A DNA stretch of 17,792 nucleotides, from contig CALFIT010000102.1 in assembly GCA_937877465.1 (NCBI GenBank), positions 1 through 17,792 of the forward strand, written 5' to 3'. A model generated the notes under the pieces. That model worked only from the letters and a program-made list of their open reading frames with translations, did no database searches and was not told the DNA's origin. A program made the translations under genes and the position numbers. This stretch comes from an uncultured Bacteroidales bacterium. GTDB lineage: Bacteria; Bacteroidota; Bacteroidia; Bacteroidales; F082. Below, one piece after another: positions 1 through 7,672 of this stretch. Within the stretch, counting starts at the first letter, position 1. Each line of letters starts with the position of its first letter.

Positions 1-704
1 TTGAGGTTCTGCACCCATGCGATGGCATCCAATTGGCTCATGTCGTAGATGTTGGCCAATTCCCAGGTGAAGGTGTAGGCGAAATAGTCGTTGGCGGCCA
101 TGCCGTTGCCAAGGTTGGTGCCCGATGCCGAGGGCAGCATCTTCTTCATCACGCTGTAGAAGTCGCGCTCGCCGTTGGAACCCGGAGCCGAGTTGAAGTG
201 GATTTCGCGCTCGATGACGCCGACATGCAGGCGGAGGTTGCCTTCGATGTCGTCCAAGGCCCTGCCCATCACGTTGACGGTGATGGTGTTTGCGGCTTCG
301 TCAACGACGTATGACAAGCGCATCTCCAAATGCGGTGCAACGGCTTGCAACTGGTTGATTACATTTTGGTTGAGTTGGTTAGGACTACCCGAGAAATGGT
401 TGCCGTCGATGACCACATGCGGTACGCTGTTCACGCCATAGTAGCTGGTGCGGGCACCGTTTTCCGTCGTGTTGTGGAGATACATCGGGTCGACAGCCGA
501 CGGCCAGTTCACATGGTATTTGATGGCCGCGATGATGTCGGGGTTGGCGGCGATGAGGGCGTCCATCGCGGGATTGTAGGCAGCACATGGCCCGCAACCC
601 GTGTTGGTGAAGCTCTCAAGTAACAAGACACGCCCGTCTTGGGCATTGGCTCTCAGCGAGAAAAGCATCAGTAAAGATGCGACAATCAAAGTAGACTTTT
701 TCAT
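1..704 (-). CDS. Omp28-like secreted thioredoxin-fold protein (partial, C-terminus beyond window)
   Basis: The reading frame starts at ATG 704-702 and stays open to the window edge, giving about 234 visible residues. Residues 1-21 form a signal peptide (MKKSTLIVAS, then a hydrophobic core, ending A-N-A-Q). The mature part begins with a thioredoxin-like strand and a C-G-P-C motif (C37, C40) in the context SFTNTGCGPCAAYNP. A likely cis-proline loop follows (S93-V94-P95). This layout matches the Omp28-related/thioredoxin-like proteins common in Bacteroidetes, which are exported and often carry a T9SS sorting domain at the C-terminus. That end lies outside the window, so outer-membrane or T9SS routing cannot be judged. 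A likely role is envelope disulfide exchange, but this is inferred only from the motif. A perfect Bacteroidetes promoter precedes the gene, which is divergent from the T9SS cargo gene at 851. Confidence 0.8.
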   Translation of the reverse strand, partial: MKKSTLIVASLLMLFSLRANAQDGRVLLLESFTNTGCGPCAAYNPAMDALIAANPDIIAAIKYHVNWPSAVDPMYLHNTTENGARTSYYGVNSVPHVVIDGNHFSGSPNQLNQNVINQLQAVAPHLEMRLSYVVDEAANTITVNVMGRALDDIEGNLRLHVGVIEREIHFNSAPGSNGERDFYSVMKKMLPSASGTNLGNGMAANDYFAYTFTWELANIYDMSQLDAIAWVQNL

Positions 705-738
705 TTGAATGATGGTTTTGATGTTGGATTTTCAAGCA

Positions 739-768
739 CAAAATTAGGCATTTTTCAAAAAATGGCAA
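739..768 (-). promoter_or_regulatory. Bacteroidetes-type promoter for the Omp28-like gene
   Basis: Read on the minus strand, TTG (768-766) is followed by exactly 19 bases and then TAATTTTG (746-739). This fits the Bacteroidetes sigma-ABfr consensus, with TTTG or TTG near -33 and TAnnTTTG near -7. Transcription would begin roughly 7 bases downstream, leaving a leader of about 25-30 nt before the ATG at 704. It is the best promoter match in the window. Confidence 0.65.
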
Positions 769-775
769 TAAATAT

Positions 776-807
776 GTTGCGGGATTGGAAAAAGTTTTGC
801 AATTTTG
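776..807 (+). promoter_or_regulatory. Probable promoter for the T9SS cargo gene
   Basis: TTG at 776-778 is followed after 21 bases by CAATTTTG at 800-807, which matches TAnnTTTG except for its first base. The spacing is slightly longer than the usual 19. It lies 44 nt upstream of the preferred start at 851 and partly faces the minus-strand promoter at 739-768, so the two units share one short divergent control region. Confidence 0.35.
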
Positions 808-850
808 CAGTTCGAAAAGCAATGGAAGTTCAATTTTAAATGTTCGCACT

Positions 851-1576
851 ATGATGAAGAAATCTATTTTTACCTTAATGTTGTTGGCTGCAATCGGTTG
901 CGTATCGGCACAAACCTTGCAGCTCGAATTGGATGGCATCGTCTTCTCCCACAACGAAGAGATCGTTTGCGAAACGGAGTCTTACGGCGAATACATCCAG
1001 CATTTCCAAGTGAGGAACCTCGCGAATGTCGACCAGGAGGTCATGCTTTCGAAGGAGGTCATCTCGGATCTGGACGGGGTCATGAACTATTTCTGCTGGG
1101 GCAGCTGCTATTTGCCCGAAACGATGGTCACCCCGCGTGCCGTGACGGTCGCCGCCAACACGCTTTCCGACGAGGACCTTTCGGTGCATGCCATGTATGA
1201 CGAAGAGGTCTATGGCGACGTCGTGGTGAAGTACTCCATTTTCGACATGAACACCCCCGACGATTGCGTCAGCGTCATCGTCCGTTTCCACAAGTCGGGC
1301 ACGGGCCTCAACCAGATGGTGCGCTGCAACTTGGGCCACGCCTATCCCAACCCGGCTTCGTCGATGGTGCGTTTCGACTACGACCTTTCGTCAGCTGCCA
1401 ACGCCTCCGTCGCCGTGTGCAACCTGCTCGGCCAAGAAGTGATGCGTCAGCCCCTGAGTGCCATGCAAGGCCAAGTCGCCTTCTCGGTGGCCGACCTCAA
1501 CGAGGGCATCTATTTCTGCAACTTGCTGATTGGCGGCAGGGTAGTGAAGACCGAAAAGTTCGTCGTGAAGAAATAA
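851..1576 (+). CDS. Secreted protein with T9SS type A sorting domain
   Basis: I chose the ATG at 851 (241 residues) rather than the in-frame ATG at 785, because 851 starts directly on a signal peptide (MMKKSIFTLM, hydrophobic core, ending V-S-A-Q at about residue 21). The middle region (residues about 22-155) is beta-rich, with a C-W-G-S-C pair (C82, C86) and further cysteines at C40, C139 and C159 that could form disulfides. I do not recognise this domain. The last 77 residues, from YPNPAS (165-170) to the end, form a classic type IX secretion C-terminal domain: a Y-P-N-P start, a V-x-N-L-L-G-Q strand, G-I-Y-F and a final KTEKFVVKK. The protein should therefore be exported to the periplasm by Sec, and then carried across the outer membrane and attached to or released from the surface by T9SS. 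Cargo function is unknown. A strong terminator closes the unit. Confidence 0.85.
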   Translation: MMKKSIFTLMLLAAIGCVSAQTLQLELDGIVFSHNEEIVCETESYGEYIQHFQVRNLANVDQEVMLSKEVISDLDGVMNYFCWGSCYLPETMVTPRAVTVAANTLSDEDLSVHAMYDEEVYGDVVVKYSIFDMNTPDDCVSVIVRFHKSGTGLNQMVRCNLGHAYPNPASSMVRFDYDLSSAANASVAVCNLLGQEVMRQPLSAMQGQVAFSVADLNEGIYFCNLLIGGRVVKTEKFVVKK

Positions 1577-1619
1577 AGAGTGTTTTCATTGAATATATTT
1601 GTTTTTTTCATGGTCAGTG

Positions 1620-1645
1620 GCCGCTCTTCGGAGCGGCTTTTTTTT
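1620..1645 (+). terminator. Rho-independent terminator after the T9SS cargo gene
   Basis: A 7-bp perfect stem, GCCGCTC (1620-1626) with GAGCGGC (1631-1637), closes a TTCG tetraloop on a C-G pair, the most stable loop context. Eight Ts follow (1638-1645). It lies 43 nt after the stop codon at 1576 and insulates the downstream PspC gene. Confidence 0.9.
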
Positions 1646-1768
1646 GCCCGTCCACGAAGTTGCAAGGTTACAACCCAAGGATGATGGACGTTTTTTCGGC
1701 AAAAACGACGACTTTTGCACAATGTTTGATAAGCATACAGGAAATCAACCCTTAAAAACGAATCAAAG

Positions 1769-2179
1769 ATGAACAAGAAACTTCAAAGAGACACGCAAAA
1801 CAAGGTGATTGGTGGCGTGTGCGCAGGCTTGGCCAACTATTTCGACATCGACGTGGCCCTCGTCAGGGTGCTTTTCGCTTTCGCGTTCTTGGCGTTCAGC
1901 GTGGGATTTTGGCTCTACGTTGTCCTCTGGATTGTGATGCCCGCCGGCAACGGATCGGGAATCGTGGGCGAAGACGGAAGTTTTGTCATGACCGACCCGT
2001 CGGCAACGCCAAAAAAGAACAAAGGCAGCCTTGCCGCCGGACTAATCCTCATCGGCGTGGGTGCCTTGGGCCTTCTGCATCAATATGTGCCCGCCATCTC
2101 TTGGCGTACGGCCTGGCCGGTCCTACTCATCGTGTTGGGCTTGTTGCTCATCATCCCCTTTAATTCCAAGAAGTCATGA
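1769..2179 (+). CDS. PspC-domain inner-membrane protein
   Basis: This is a 136-residue protein. Residues 3-62 match the PspC family: K-L-x-R-D, then K-V-I-G-G-V-C-A-G-L-A-N-Y-F-D-I-D, then a hydrophobic segment (about 33-57) ending in W-I-V-M-P. A polar linker (60-85) follows, then two more membrane segments (about 88-106 and 112-131), with the G-L-I-L-I-G-V-G-A-L-G pattern seen in DUF5668/LiaF-type membrane regions. PspC proteins are linked to envelope stress sensing in Proteobacteria. In Bacteroidetes they usually occur without PspA, as here, so the role is inferred only from the family. The stop overlaps the start of the next gene (ATGA at 2176-2179), so the two are probably translationally coupled. 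A weak promoter-like GACTTTTG lies at 1710-1717. Confidence 0.85.
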   Translation: MNKKLQRDTQNKVIGGVCAGLANYFDIDVALVRVLFAFAFLAFSVGFWLYVVLWIVMPAGNGSGIVGEDGSFVMTDPSATPKKNKGSLAAGLILIGVGALGLLHQYVPAISWRTAWPVLLIVLGLLLIIPFNSKKS

Positions 2180-2487
2180 AAAGCAGGAACCTGTTTTTGG
2201 GGCTTGTCGTCATCTTCATTGGCGTCGTCGCACTTTTGGCCTCCATCGGGACCATCGATTTCAGTTGGAAGGTCGCCTATCGCCTGTGGCCCATGGTGCT
2301 CATCGTCATCGGCATCGCGCTCTTACCCCTCAAGGAAGGCTGGCGGGTGCTGTTGCTTGTGTTGGCCCTGACTGCCAGCGTGTTGCTCTATCAGCATGAG
2401 GCGGAAAAGCACAAGCGGCATTGGTGGCCTTTCTCGCAGAATGTGGCGACCGAATGGGTGGAGAGTCCGGTTTGTCACAACCTGTGA
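2176..2487 (+). CDS. Small DUF5668-like membrane protein
   Basis: This 103-residue protein has three hydrophobic segments: about 5-25 (LFLGLVVIFIGVVALLASIG), 35-52 (LWPMVLIVIGIALLPL) and 57-73. Its charged, His/Trp-rich tail (E-K-H-K-R-H-W-W) probably faces the cytoplasm. The repeated G-L-V-V-I-F-I-G-V and W-P-M-V-L-I-V-I-G motifs resemble the C-terminal half of the preceding PspC protein, so the pair may have arisen from duplication of the same transmembrane module. The start overlaps the upstream stop as ATGA, which implies an operon and translational coupling. No catalytic residues are apparent. A partner or accessory role for the PspC protein is an inference from the overlap alone. Confidence 0.75.
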   Translation: MKSRNLFLGLVVIFIGVVALLASIGTIDFSWKVAYRLWPMVLIVIGIALLPLKEGWRVLLLVLALTASVLLYQHEAEKHKRHWWPFSQNVATEWVESPVCHNL

Positions 2488-2596
2488 AGCCATTGAAAAG
2501 GACTTTTTTTGCTTTTTTTCGCTGAAAATGGCTGATGGTTCACGATTATTTGTTTACTTTGCACCTTCTTTTTAATAAGGTATCAACAAATTTTGA

Positions 2597-4954
2597 ATGT
2601 ATTGCGCCATGAATCACCGCCAATTGTCGAGACTGTTTTTCGCAGCCATGTTTTTCCTCGTGTCAGCCACGGCTGCTTTCGCCCAAGACAACACCATCAA
2701 AGGCTTTGTGTATGAGGAATCTACGGGTGAGCCGATGATGTTCACCAATGTCTACCTGAAGGGAACCACTTTCGGAGGGTCGACCAACGAAAACGGTTAT
2801 TTCAACATCAACCGCATCCCCGACGGGAGGTATACCCTGCTGATTACCAGCGTGGGCTACGACACCGTGTCGGAGACCTTCACGCTCGCCAAGGGTGAGA
2901 GCATCAGCCGCAAGTATTTCCTGAAGGAGACCAGCCAACAGCTTGAAACGGTGACCATCACCGCCGACAAGATTGAGGCGCGCACCGAGACCAAGACCTC
3001 GGTCATCACCGTGACGCCCAAGACGATAACGAAGATCCCGAGCGTGGGCGGTCAGGCCGACTTCGCGCAATACCTGCAAGTGGTGCCGGGTGTCATCTTC
3101 ACCGGAGACCAAGGCGGCCAGCTCTACATCCGTGGCGGCTCGCCCATTCAGAACAAGGTGCTCCTCGACGGCATGGTGATCTACAACCCGTTCCATTCCA
3201 TCGGCCTGTTCTCGGTGTTCGACACCGACATCATCCGCAACGCCGATGTGTATACGGGCGGCTTCGGCGCCGAATACAGCGGTCGCATCTCGTCGATCAT
3301 GGACATCACCACCCGCGACGGCAACAAGAAACGCATCGCCGGTAAGATTGGCGGCAACACCTTCGGCGCCAAGGTGATGATTGAAGGCCCGCTGAAGAAG
3401 GCCAAGACCCCCGATGGCGCCACGGCCTCGTTCATCGTTTCGGCCAAGAACTCCTATTTGGAGCAAACCAGCAAAGCCTTGTATGCCTACGCTTCCGAAA
3501 GCGGATTGCCTTTCAATTTCCAGGACATCTACGGCAAGGTGTCGCTCAACGCCCCCAACGGCAGCAAGGTCAACCTGTTCGGCTTCTCGTTCAACGACCA
3601 GGTGAACAACTACATGTCGCTATCCGACTTCGGCTGGAACTCGTTTGGCGGGGGCACCAATTTCCTCGTCATCCCCGGCAAGGCCCCCGTGATGATTGAG
3701 GGCAACATCGCCTATTCGAGCTACACCTCAAGGATGAAGGAAGCCGACAACCCCGACCGTTACAGCAACATCAACGGCTTCAACATGGGCTTCGACTTCA
3801 GCCAGTTCATGGGCAAGAACACCTTGAAATACGGTATCGAGATGTTGGGCTACACGACGGATTATCTCACCTACAGCGTCTACGGACACAATAAGATCGG
3901 CGCCAAGCTCAACTCCACCGAGATTGGCATGTATGTCAAATACAAGGCCGTATTGGGCAAGTTCTTGCTCGAACCCAGTTTCCGCCTGCAATGGTATGCC
4001 TCGTTGCCCGACATTTCGCCCGAGCCGCGTTTGGCCGTCAAATACAACGCCACCGACCGCCTGCGCCTGAAGGCCGCCGCCGGCATGTATTCGCAAAACT
4101 TCGTGGCAGCCACCAGCGACCGCGACGTGGTCAACCTGTTCTACGGTTTCCTTTCGGGTATCGACAACCTGCCCAAGACCTACGACGGCAAGGAAATCAC
4201 CAGCTATCTGCAAAAGGCCAACCACTTCATCATCGGCGGCGAGTTTGACCTGACCAACAACATGACGGTCAATTTGGAAGGCTATTGGAAAGACTTCGTG
4301 CAGCTGACCAACATCAACCGCAACAAGATTTACGCCGACACGCAACAGAACTCCGATATCCCCGACCTGCTGAAGAAAGACTTCACCAAGGAGACGGGCG
4401 ATGCCTACGGCTTCGACGTGTCGCTGAAATACGAGGACAAGCATTGGTATCTTTGGGCCGTCTACGCCTTGGGCTTCGTGACGAGAGAATATGAGAAGGC
4501 CGTCGAGGACGGCGTGCAGCTGACCACCTACGCGCCCCACTTCGACCGTCGCCACAACATCAACCTCATTTTGACCTATACGGCAGGCAGCAAGCGACAG
4601 TGGGAGTTCAGCGGACGCTGGAACTTCGGCAGCGGCTTCCCGTTCACGCAGGTGCAAGGCTTCTATGAGTATTACTCCTTCCAGGACGGCATCAATTTCG
4701 ACTACACCACCACCAACGGCGAGATGGGCGTGCTCTTTGGTGATCTGAACGAAGGCCGCCTGCCCACCTACCACCGTTTCGACATCGACGCGAAGCGCAA
4801 GTTCTTCTTTACGGAAAACATCGTCTTGGAAGCCGACCTGAGCGTGACCAACCTCTACAACCGCGACAACGTGTTCTATGTCAACATTATCACCCACGAC
4901 GTGGCACGCCAACTGCCCATCCTGCCTACCTTGGGCCTGACTTTGTCGTTCTGA
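2597..4954 (+). CDS. TonB-dependent outer-membrane receptor
   Basis: This is a 785-residue outer-membrane transporter. Residues 1-30 are a signal peptide ending A-F-A-Q. Residues 33-111 form a carboxypeptidase-regulatory-like beta-sandwich (IKGFVYEESTGEP, GSTNENGYFNINRIPDGRYT), usual for Bacteroidetes receptors. The plug domain spans about 140-240 and includes Q-L-Y-I-R-G-G and V-L-L-D-G-M-V-I-Y-N. The rest is a 22-stranded-type barrel rich in alternating aromatic residues and ends in a C-terminal Phe (TLGLTLSF), as expected for Bam recognition. There is no SusD homologue next to it, and at 785 residues it is shorter than typical SusC proteins (about 1000). It is therefore more likely a general receptor (metal, cofactor, peptide or small ligand) than a polysaccharide SusC. 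The substrate is not readable from sequence. The ATG at 2609 is an alternative start that gives an equally good signal peptide. Confidence 0.92.
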   Translation: MYCAMNHRQLSRLFFAAMFFLVSATAAFAQDNTIKGFVYEESTGEPMMFTNVYLKGTTFGGSTNENGYFNINRIPDGRYTLLITSVGYDTVSETFTLAKGESISRKYFLKETSQQLETVTITADKIEARTETKTSVITVTPKTITKIPSVGGQADFAQYLQVVPGVIFTGDQGGQLYIRGGSPIQNKVLLDGMVIYNPFHSIGLFSVFDTDIIRNADVYTGGFGAEYSGRISSIMDITTRDGNKKRIAGKIGGNTFGAKVMIEGPLKKAKTPDGATASFIVSAKNSYLEQTSKALYAYASESGLPFNFQDIYGKVSLNAPNGSKVNLFGFSFNDQVNNYMSLSDFGWNSFGGGTNFLVIPGKAPVMIEGNIAYSSYTSRMKEADNPDRYSNINGFNMGFDFSQFMGKNTLKYGIEMLGYTTDYLTYSVYGHNKIGAKLNSTEIGMYVKYKAVLGKFLLEPSFRLQWYASLPDISPEPRLAVKYNATDRLRLKAAAGMYSQNFVAATSDRDVVNLFYGFLSGIDNLPKTYDGKEITSYLQKANHFIIGGEFDLTNNMTVNLEGYWKDFVQLTNINRNKIYADTQQNSDIPDLLKKDFTKETGDAYGFDVSLKYEDKHWYLWAVYALGFVTREYEKAVEDGVQLTTYAPHFDRRHNINLILTYTAGSKRQWEFSGRWNFGSGFPFTQVQGFYEYYSFQDGINFDYTTTNGEMGVLFGDLNEGRLPTYHRFDIDAKRKFFFTENIVLEADLSVTNLYNRDNVFYVNIITHDVARQLPILPTLGLTLSF

Positions 4955-5003
4955 TTGCTTTTTGTGCCTTTGGAACATAAAACAAGTAAAATTTGATTTC
5001 GAT

Positions 5004-5594
5004 ATGAAAAGATTTGCATTGATTATGTCTGCTTTCCTTTTGGCTTTCAGCGGATTTGCGCAGAAAGGCAACAAGTTTACCGAAGAGGATGTGATGCAGT
5101 TTTACCGTACCCTGCAAGGCGACTATGTTATGCAGGTGAACGACTCGATCACGGCGATGGTTCACTTCACGCCCATTTGGGAAACCACGACGAACCGCTT
5201 CCAATGGCTTTATTTGGAGGCCATGGAAGGCAAGGATGTGGTGCTCCAGAAGGTGCTTGAGATTGAGCCGAAGAGTGCCAAGACCTTCAAGGTGAAGGTG
5301 TACGACTTGAAGGATCCAGGCCAGTTTGTGGGCAAGTGGGGCAATCGTAACTATTTCGATGGTTTTACCAAGCAAAGCATCCTTAAGGGCGGGAGGTCGA
5401 TGTCGTTCACGAAGACTTCCGACTTTGCGTACCAGTCGCGGTGGAAACGTTACAAGGCCATTGATTGCTTTCCGAAGGGCGACCTGCTGCATTTCAAGTT
5501 TGTGCAGGAGGACGAGCGCTTCTATGTCAAGCGGATGCCGAAAGGCACGAGCCGCATCCTTGGCTACCAGGGCTTGAAGGAACTGACGGACTAA
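5004..5594 (+). CDS. Secreted protein of unknown function, weakly CpcT/CpeT-like
   Basis: The start at 5004 gives 196 residues and begins with a clean signal peptide (MKRFALIMSA to G-F-A-Q, residue 20). The upstream in-frame ATG at 4962 would bury it. The mature protein is a compact beta-rich domain with L-Q-G-D-Y (37-41), P-I-W (57-59) and Q-W-L-Y-L-E-A-M (67-74), followed by alternating strands. The order L-x-G-x-F/Y ... P-x-W ... W-L-Y-x-E-x-A resembles the CpcT/CpeT (DUF1001) fold. That family includes phycobilin lyases in cyanobacteria but also non-photosynthetic homologues of unknown role in Bacteroidetes. The match is weak and the C-terminal half does not follow the family motif well, so I do not assign lyase activity. 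It lies 49 nt after the TonB receptor with no terminator between, so co-transcription is plausible. Confidence 0.7.
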   Translation: MKRFALIMSAFLLAFSGFAQKGNKFTEEDVMQFYRTLQGDYVMQVNDSITAMVHFTPIWETTTNRFQWLYLEAMEGKDVVLQKVLEIEPKSAKTFKVKVYDLKDPGQFVGKWGNRNYFDGFTKQSILKGGRSMSFTKTSDFAYQSRWKRYKAIDCFPKGDLLHFKFVQEDERFYVKRMPKGTSRILGYQGLKELTD

Positions 5595-5599
5595 GATAG

Positions 5600-5625
5600 A
5601 AAAAGCGGCAATCGCCGCTTTTTTT
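5600..5625. terminator. Bidirectional terminator between convergent genes
   Basis: AAAAAGCGGC (5600-5609) pairs perfectly with GCCGCTTTTT (5614-5623) around an AATC loop, followed by further Ts to 5625. It works on both strands because the stem is flanked by As on one side and Ts on the other. It starts 6 nt after the plus-strand stop at 5594. On the minus strand it follows directly on the fucosidase stop (5627-5625). Confidence 0.88.
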
Positions 5626-7349
5626 CATTTCATCTTGAACACCCATGCGCCCGAGCAGCGGATGTCGCTGTGTTTCAGTCTGCTTGTGTCGATGATGAGC
5701 CGACCGTCCTTGTAAGTCCAAGGCAAGGATTTCGGGCAGCCCAAAAGCCGTATTTTCATCTTTTCCGAAGGCTCGTCGATGTCCAACACCAACTGGTCTT
5801 CAGGATAATCTAAGGCAATGGCGTAGAGTGCGTTTTTGCCTTGCGTGTAACACACAGAAGGTTGCTCGCAGGTGTAGGTCGCCTTCAGGCCCATCGTGGG
5901 CAGCATTGCGCCCAACTGGAAGCCTGTCATCACCTGTCGTTCCATCTTTTTCGACGACCAATAGAGGGCAATCGTGGCTTCGAGTTCGTTTTCTTCGTAA
6001 ATCACCTCGATGTCGTGTTGGCCTTGGGCGAGTTTCATTTTGCCTGTGTTGGCTTGGCGTGTGTCGGCGATGATGGTTTTGCCGTCGATGACGAGTTTGG
6101 CGTAGTCATCGGCCTCGATTTCAAAGGTATAGGTGTCGTCGTCGCTGGTAAACACGCCCTGCCAATGCGCTTTGAAGTGGTCGCAGCTGATGGATGGGTC
6201 GGGTGAGTTGCGTTTCCAGTCGAAGTCAATTGCTTGGTCAGTGCGTTCCACCTTGACGGGCTTCATCTCGTAAAACTTCTTGTAGGGTCGTGTGCCGTAA
6301 ATCGCTTCCCCGTTGGTTTCGAGCCACTTGCCGAGGTCTAAAAGCCTTTCTTGTTGCAAGAGCGGGATTTTGCCGTCGGCGGCGGGTCCCACGTTGAGCG
6401 TCATGCCACCGCCCGCCGCCACGAGGACGGCGAAATGCCGGATGAGTTCGTCGGAAGTCAGGTAATTCTCCAAAGGCTCGTTGCGGTTGAGGCCGAAGCT
6501 GCGTCCCAAGCCGCGACATTCGGCCCAAGGGCGGTCGGTGAGCGTGATGCCCGCACTGTATTCGGGCGTGCGGAAGCCGTGCTGCTGTCCGCTGCCCCAG
6601 CGGTCGTTGACGATGGCATCGCTGTCCACGGTGTTGTAGTACCACGAAATCAGTTCCGTGGCGTGCCATTGCTCCGCCGTGTTGCGCCACTCGCCATCGG
6701 TGAAGAGGATGGTGGGCTTGTATCTGGTAATCAGTTCCTTGAACTGCGGAATCATGTGCGTGTCAACATATTCCGTGATGTTTTCGTCAGGGTCTTCATA
6801 CCAGCGGTGGAGGGGACTTGTCCATTCGGGCAGGGAATAGTAGAAGCCCATCTTGAGGCCTTTTTTGCGCACGGCTTCGGTCAGTTCGCCGCAGATGTCG
6901 CGGTGCGGCCCCACCTCGACGGAGTTCCACCCGGGCGCATATTCGCTCGGCCAGAGACAGAAGCCGTCGTGGTGCTTCGAGACCAAAAGCACATACTTCG
7001 CCCCCGATTTTTGGAACAGCTCCGCCCATTCGTCGGGATTCCAAAGCTCGGCCTTCCACCTCGGCGCAAAGTCCTCATACCGAAAGTCCTTGCCGTAAAC
7101 GCGCTCTTGGAAAGCCTTGCGGTCGTCGTTGGTCATCAGGCCGCGATAGTACCATTCCGCGTAACCTTCGAGGCTGGCATAGGCGGGCACGGAATACACG
7201 CCCCAATGGATGAAGATGCCCAATTTGGCGTCGGCGAACCATTGCGGATAGCCCCGCCCGTTGATGGATTCCCATGTGGGCTGCACTTGGGCGGAAAGCA
7301 CTTGGCTGAGTAGAACCCAAACAAAGAGAAGCAACGATTTATTTCCCAT
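5625..7349 (-). CDS. Secreted GH29 alpha-L-fucosidase with an internal PA14-like domain
   Basis: Starting at ATG 7349-7347 gives 574 residues with a signal peptide (MGNKSLLLFV to L-S-A-Q, residue 21). The catalytic (beta/alpha)8 domain spans about 30-350. Family motifs include W-F-x-x-A-K-L-G-I-F-I-H-W-G (37-50), S-K-H-H-D-G-F (124-130) and L-F-T-D-G-E-W (215-221), where D218 is the expected nucleophile. R-S-F-G-L-N (283-288) and L-N-V-G-P-x-x-D-G (318-326) are also typical of GH29. Residues about 388-470 (W-Q-G-V-F, Y-T-F-E-I-E-A-D-D-Y-A-K-L-V-I-D-G) look like a PA14 carbohydrate-binding module placed before a C-terminal beta-sandwich (about 478-574). It should remove alpha-L-fucose from glycans in the periplasm or at the surface; linkage preference is not readable. 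The toxin gene ends 2 nt upstream, so the gene is probably transcribed with the toxin-antitoxin pair. Confidence 0.93.
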   Translation of the reverse strand: MGNKSLLLFVWVLLSQVLSAQVQPTWESINGRGYPQWFADAKLGIFIHWGVYSVPAYASLEGYAEWYYRGLMTNDDRKAFQERVYGKDFRYEDFAPRWKAELWNPDEWAELFQKSGAKYVLLVSKHHDGFCLWPSEYAPGWNSVEVGPHRDICGELTEAVRKKGLKMGFYYSLPEWTSPLHRWYEDPDENITEYVDTHMIPQFKELITRYKPTILFTDGEWRNTAEQWHATELISWYYNTVDSDAIVNDRWGSGQQHGFRTPEYSAGITLTDRPWAECRGLGRSFGLNRNEPLENYLTSDELIRHFAVLVAAGGGMTLNVGPAADGKIPLLQQERLLDLGKWLETNGEAIYGTRPYKKFYEMKPVKVERTDQAIDFDWKRNSPDPSISCDHFKAHWQGVFTSDDDTYTFEIEADDYAKLVIDGKTIIADTRQANTGKMKLAQGQHDIEVIYEENELEATIALYWSSKKMERQVMTGFQLGAMLPTMGLKATYTCEQPSVCYTQGKNALYAIALDYPEDQLVLDIDEPSEKMKIRLLGCPKSLPWTYKDGRLIIDTSRLKHSDIRCSGAWVFKMK

Positions 7350-7351
7350 GA

Positions 7352-7672
7352 TTAATGGCTTGAAAGAAGGTTTCTTAGCTCGTATGGACTTTGTCGGCAA
7401 TTCCAAACGGCAACTATATACAAGTGTTCGTCGTCGGCGACATGGTAGATCACCTTTAATACCTTGAAAATGGGGATGAAACGATACTCCAATGGTAAAT
7501 CATCCAGAGAAGGTTCCACCGTGCCTGTGTAAGGGAAGGCTTCCAAACGGCTCGCAAGTTGGGCAAAAGCCACTTTCAGTTTGTCGGCTTGGGCTTTCCC
7601 AAAAGTGTTGGCTGTATAGCGCAGGATGGAGTCGCCCATCTCTATGGCTTGGGGGGTCCAGTTAACTTGCAT
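7352..7672 (-). CDS. RelE/ParE-family toxin
   Basis: This 106-residue protein starts at ATG 7672-7670. An upstream in-frame ATG at 7705 would extend it deeper into the antitoxin gene. The fold order fits RelE/ParE: W-T-P-Q-A-I-E strand and helix, a long helix pair (about 12-45), L-E-x-F-P-Y-T-G, then strands with Y-R-F-I-P-I-F-K-V-L-K-V-I-Y-H-V (63-78) and a last strand I-V-A-V-W-N-C-R-Q-S-P-Y-E-L (86-99). R93 and the S-P-x-E-L tail resemble ParE-type toxins more than mRNA-cleaving RelE, so the target (gyrase or ribosome-bound mRNA) is open. It overlaps the antitoxin gene by 11 nt (7662-7672), the usual arrangement that couples toxin to antitoxin translation. Its stop is 2 nt from the fucosidase start. 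Confidence 0.85.
   Translation of the reverse strand: MQVNWTPQAIEMGDSILRYTANTFGKAQADKLKVAFAQLASRLEAFPYTGTVEPSLDDLPLEYRFIPIFKVLKVIYHVADDEHLYIVAVWNCRQSPYELRNLLSSH

Noticed and set aside
2488..2533. Inverted repeat AGCCATT/AATGGCT after the small membrane gene as a terminator
   Set aside because: The loop is 32 nt and the T-runs lie inside it, not after the stem. This is not a credible intrinsic terminator.
3728..5074. Long minus-strand open frame opposite the TonB receptor
   Set aside because: It is antisense to a receptor with clear domains, has a low-complexity V/G/H/Q-rich translation, and has no recognisable motif or signal. It arises from GC-rich codon bias. Similar long antisense frames at 2663-3466, 6351-7313, 8501-9625, 14299-15273, 15345-16442 and 16452-17174 are rejected for the same reason.
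2597..5594. SusC/SusD polysaccharide utilisation pair
   Set aside because: The gene after the receptor is a 196-residue beta-rich protein without SusD features, and the receptor is short for SusC.
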